5,666 nt of DNA from CAZTEB01 sp964612735 (lineage in GTDB: Bacteria; Patescibacteriota; Microgenomatia; UBA1400; PJMF01). The notes beneath the pieces were generated by a model. That model was not told where the DNA came from and did no database searches. It saw only the letters and a program-made list of their open reading frames with translations. Both the position numbers and the translations under genes were made by a program. The first letter of the stretch is position 1. Each line of letters starts with the position of its first letter. The stretch lies in contig CAZTEB010000050.1 in assembly GCA_964612735.1 (NCBI GenBank), forward strand, positions 1 through 5,666, given 5' to 3'. Positions 5,374-5,666 of the stretch are shown one piece after another.

Positions 5374-5666
5374 CTAATCATTGTTAGAAGCTGACGACCG
5401 CTCAATAACCGCTGCGACTTGCTTCATGCTTGGAATAGAGCTTGAGGCGCCCAACTTAGTTACTGCCAGGGCAGCTGCGACAGTTGCTAGCCTGAGACTG
5501 ATTTCCAAATTGCATAACTGTAGTAGAGATACGATAAAATATCCCAAAAAGGTGTCGCCAGCGCCAGTGGGATCGACCACATTTTCTACGAAGTAAGCTG
5601 GCACAAATAACTCTAAAATGCCACCGTCTATTAACGGATGTGTTGCCGCGCAAACTCCACTCTCAC
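5374..5666 (-). CDS. PfkB/ribokinase-family carbohydrate kinase, C-terminal part (5' end outside window)
   Basis: The frame is open from the right edge (first full codon 5664-5662) to TAG at 5376-5374, giving 96 C-terminal residues. The family transfers phosphate from ATP to a sugar or nucleoside hydroxyl in the cytoplasm. The diagnostic PfkB signature 2 is complete: NVVDPTGAGDTFLGYF (visible residues 28-43). It holds the GAGD anion hole, and Asp37 is the catalytic base. Upstream, GGILELFVPAYFVE (14-27) is the usual strand pair leading into it. Downstream, ATVAAALAVTKLGASSSIP (61-79) is the typical nucleotide-site helix and loop. Substrate cannot be told from this part. A GTG at 5604 is internal and should not be taken as the start, because homology continues upstream of it. 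About 70 bases separate its stop from the pilin GTG; that gap contains no clear promoter. Whether it belongs to the pilus operon is unknown. Confidence 0.9.
   Translation of the reverse strand, partial: ESGVCAATHPLIDGGILELFVPAYFVENVVDPTGAGDTFLGYFIVSLLQLCNLEISLRLATVAAALAVTKLGASSSIPSMKQVAAVIERSSASNND

Noticed and set aside
5381..5653. Other open frames (+ strand 5381-5596, - strand 5456-5653) over the sugar kinase end
   Set aside because: The frame carrying the DPTGAGDTF signature is clearly the coding one; the others are out of frame with it or antisense.

Overview
This window looks like chromosomal sequence from a small-genome bacterium, most likely Candidate Phyla Radiation / Patescibacteria, with a Microgenomates-like flavour. 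That placement is inference. It rests on compact gene spacing, a type IV pilus block with PilM, PilN and PilO but no adjacent PilP or PilQ, a PilX-like minor pilin, an S16 protein with a long low-complexity tail, and an acyl-carrier-like protein that has lost its prosthetic-group serine. I could not confirm the taxonomy with a search.

Left half, + strand (1-2096): a rightward run of RNA-metabolism and ribosome genes. It holds the end of nusB (rRNA transcription antitermination), a degenerate acyl-carrier-like gene, rnc (RNase III), rpsP (ribosomal protein S16) and khpA (small KH-domain RNA-binding protein). The order ACP-rnc is the familiar acpP-rnc arrangement of many bacteria, and rpsP-khpA is the start of the familiar rpsP-khpA-rimM-trmD-rplS arrangement. 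The two appear joined here, and the second is cut off after khpA.

Right half, - strand (2068-5666): a leftward run. In transcription order it holds the C-terminal end of a PfkB/ribokinase-family sugar kinase (cut by the window edge), a PilX-like minor pilin, pilM, pilN and pilO. PilM (cytoplasmic actin-like protein) should dock on the cytoplasmic tail of PilN. PilN and PilO each have one membrane segment followed by a coiled coil and a small globular domain, as expected for the alignment subcomplex of the type IV pilus machine.

The two runs converge: the last 29 bases of khpA overlap the last 29 bases of pilO, and no terminator is visible between them. No tRNA, rRNA, CRISPR array, insertion sequence or other mobile element is apparent. 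There are no gene-free stretches longer than about 70 bases. I do not see a new multi-gene system here. The items most worth a second look are the serine-less ACP-like protein between nusB and rnc, the tail-to-tail overlap, the Asp-to-His change in the PilM nucleotide-binding motif, and the pilin without the usual Glu5.
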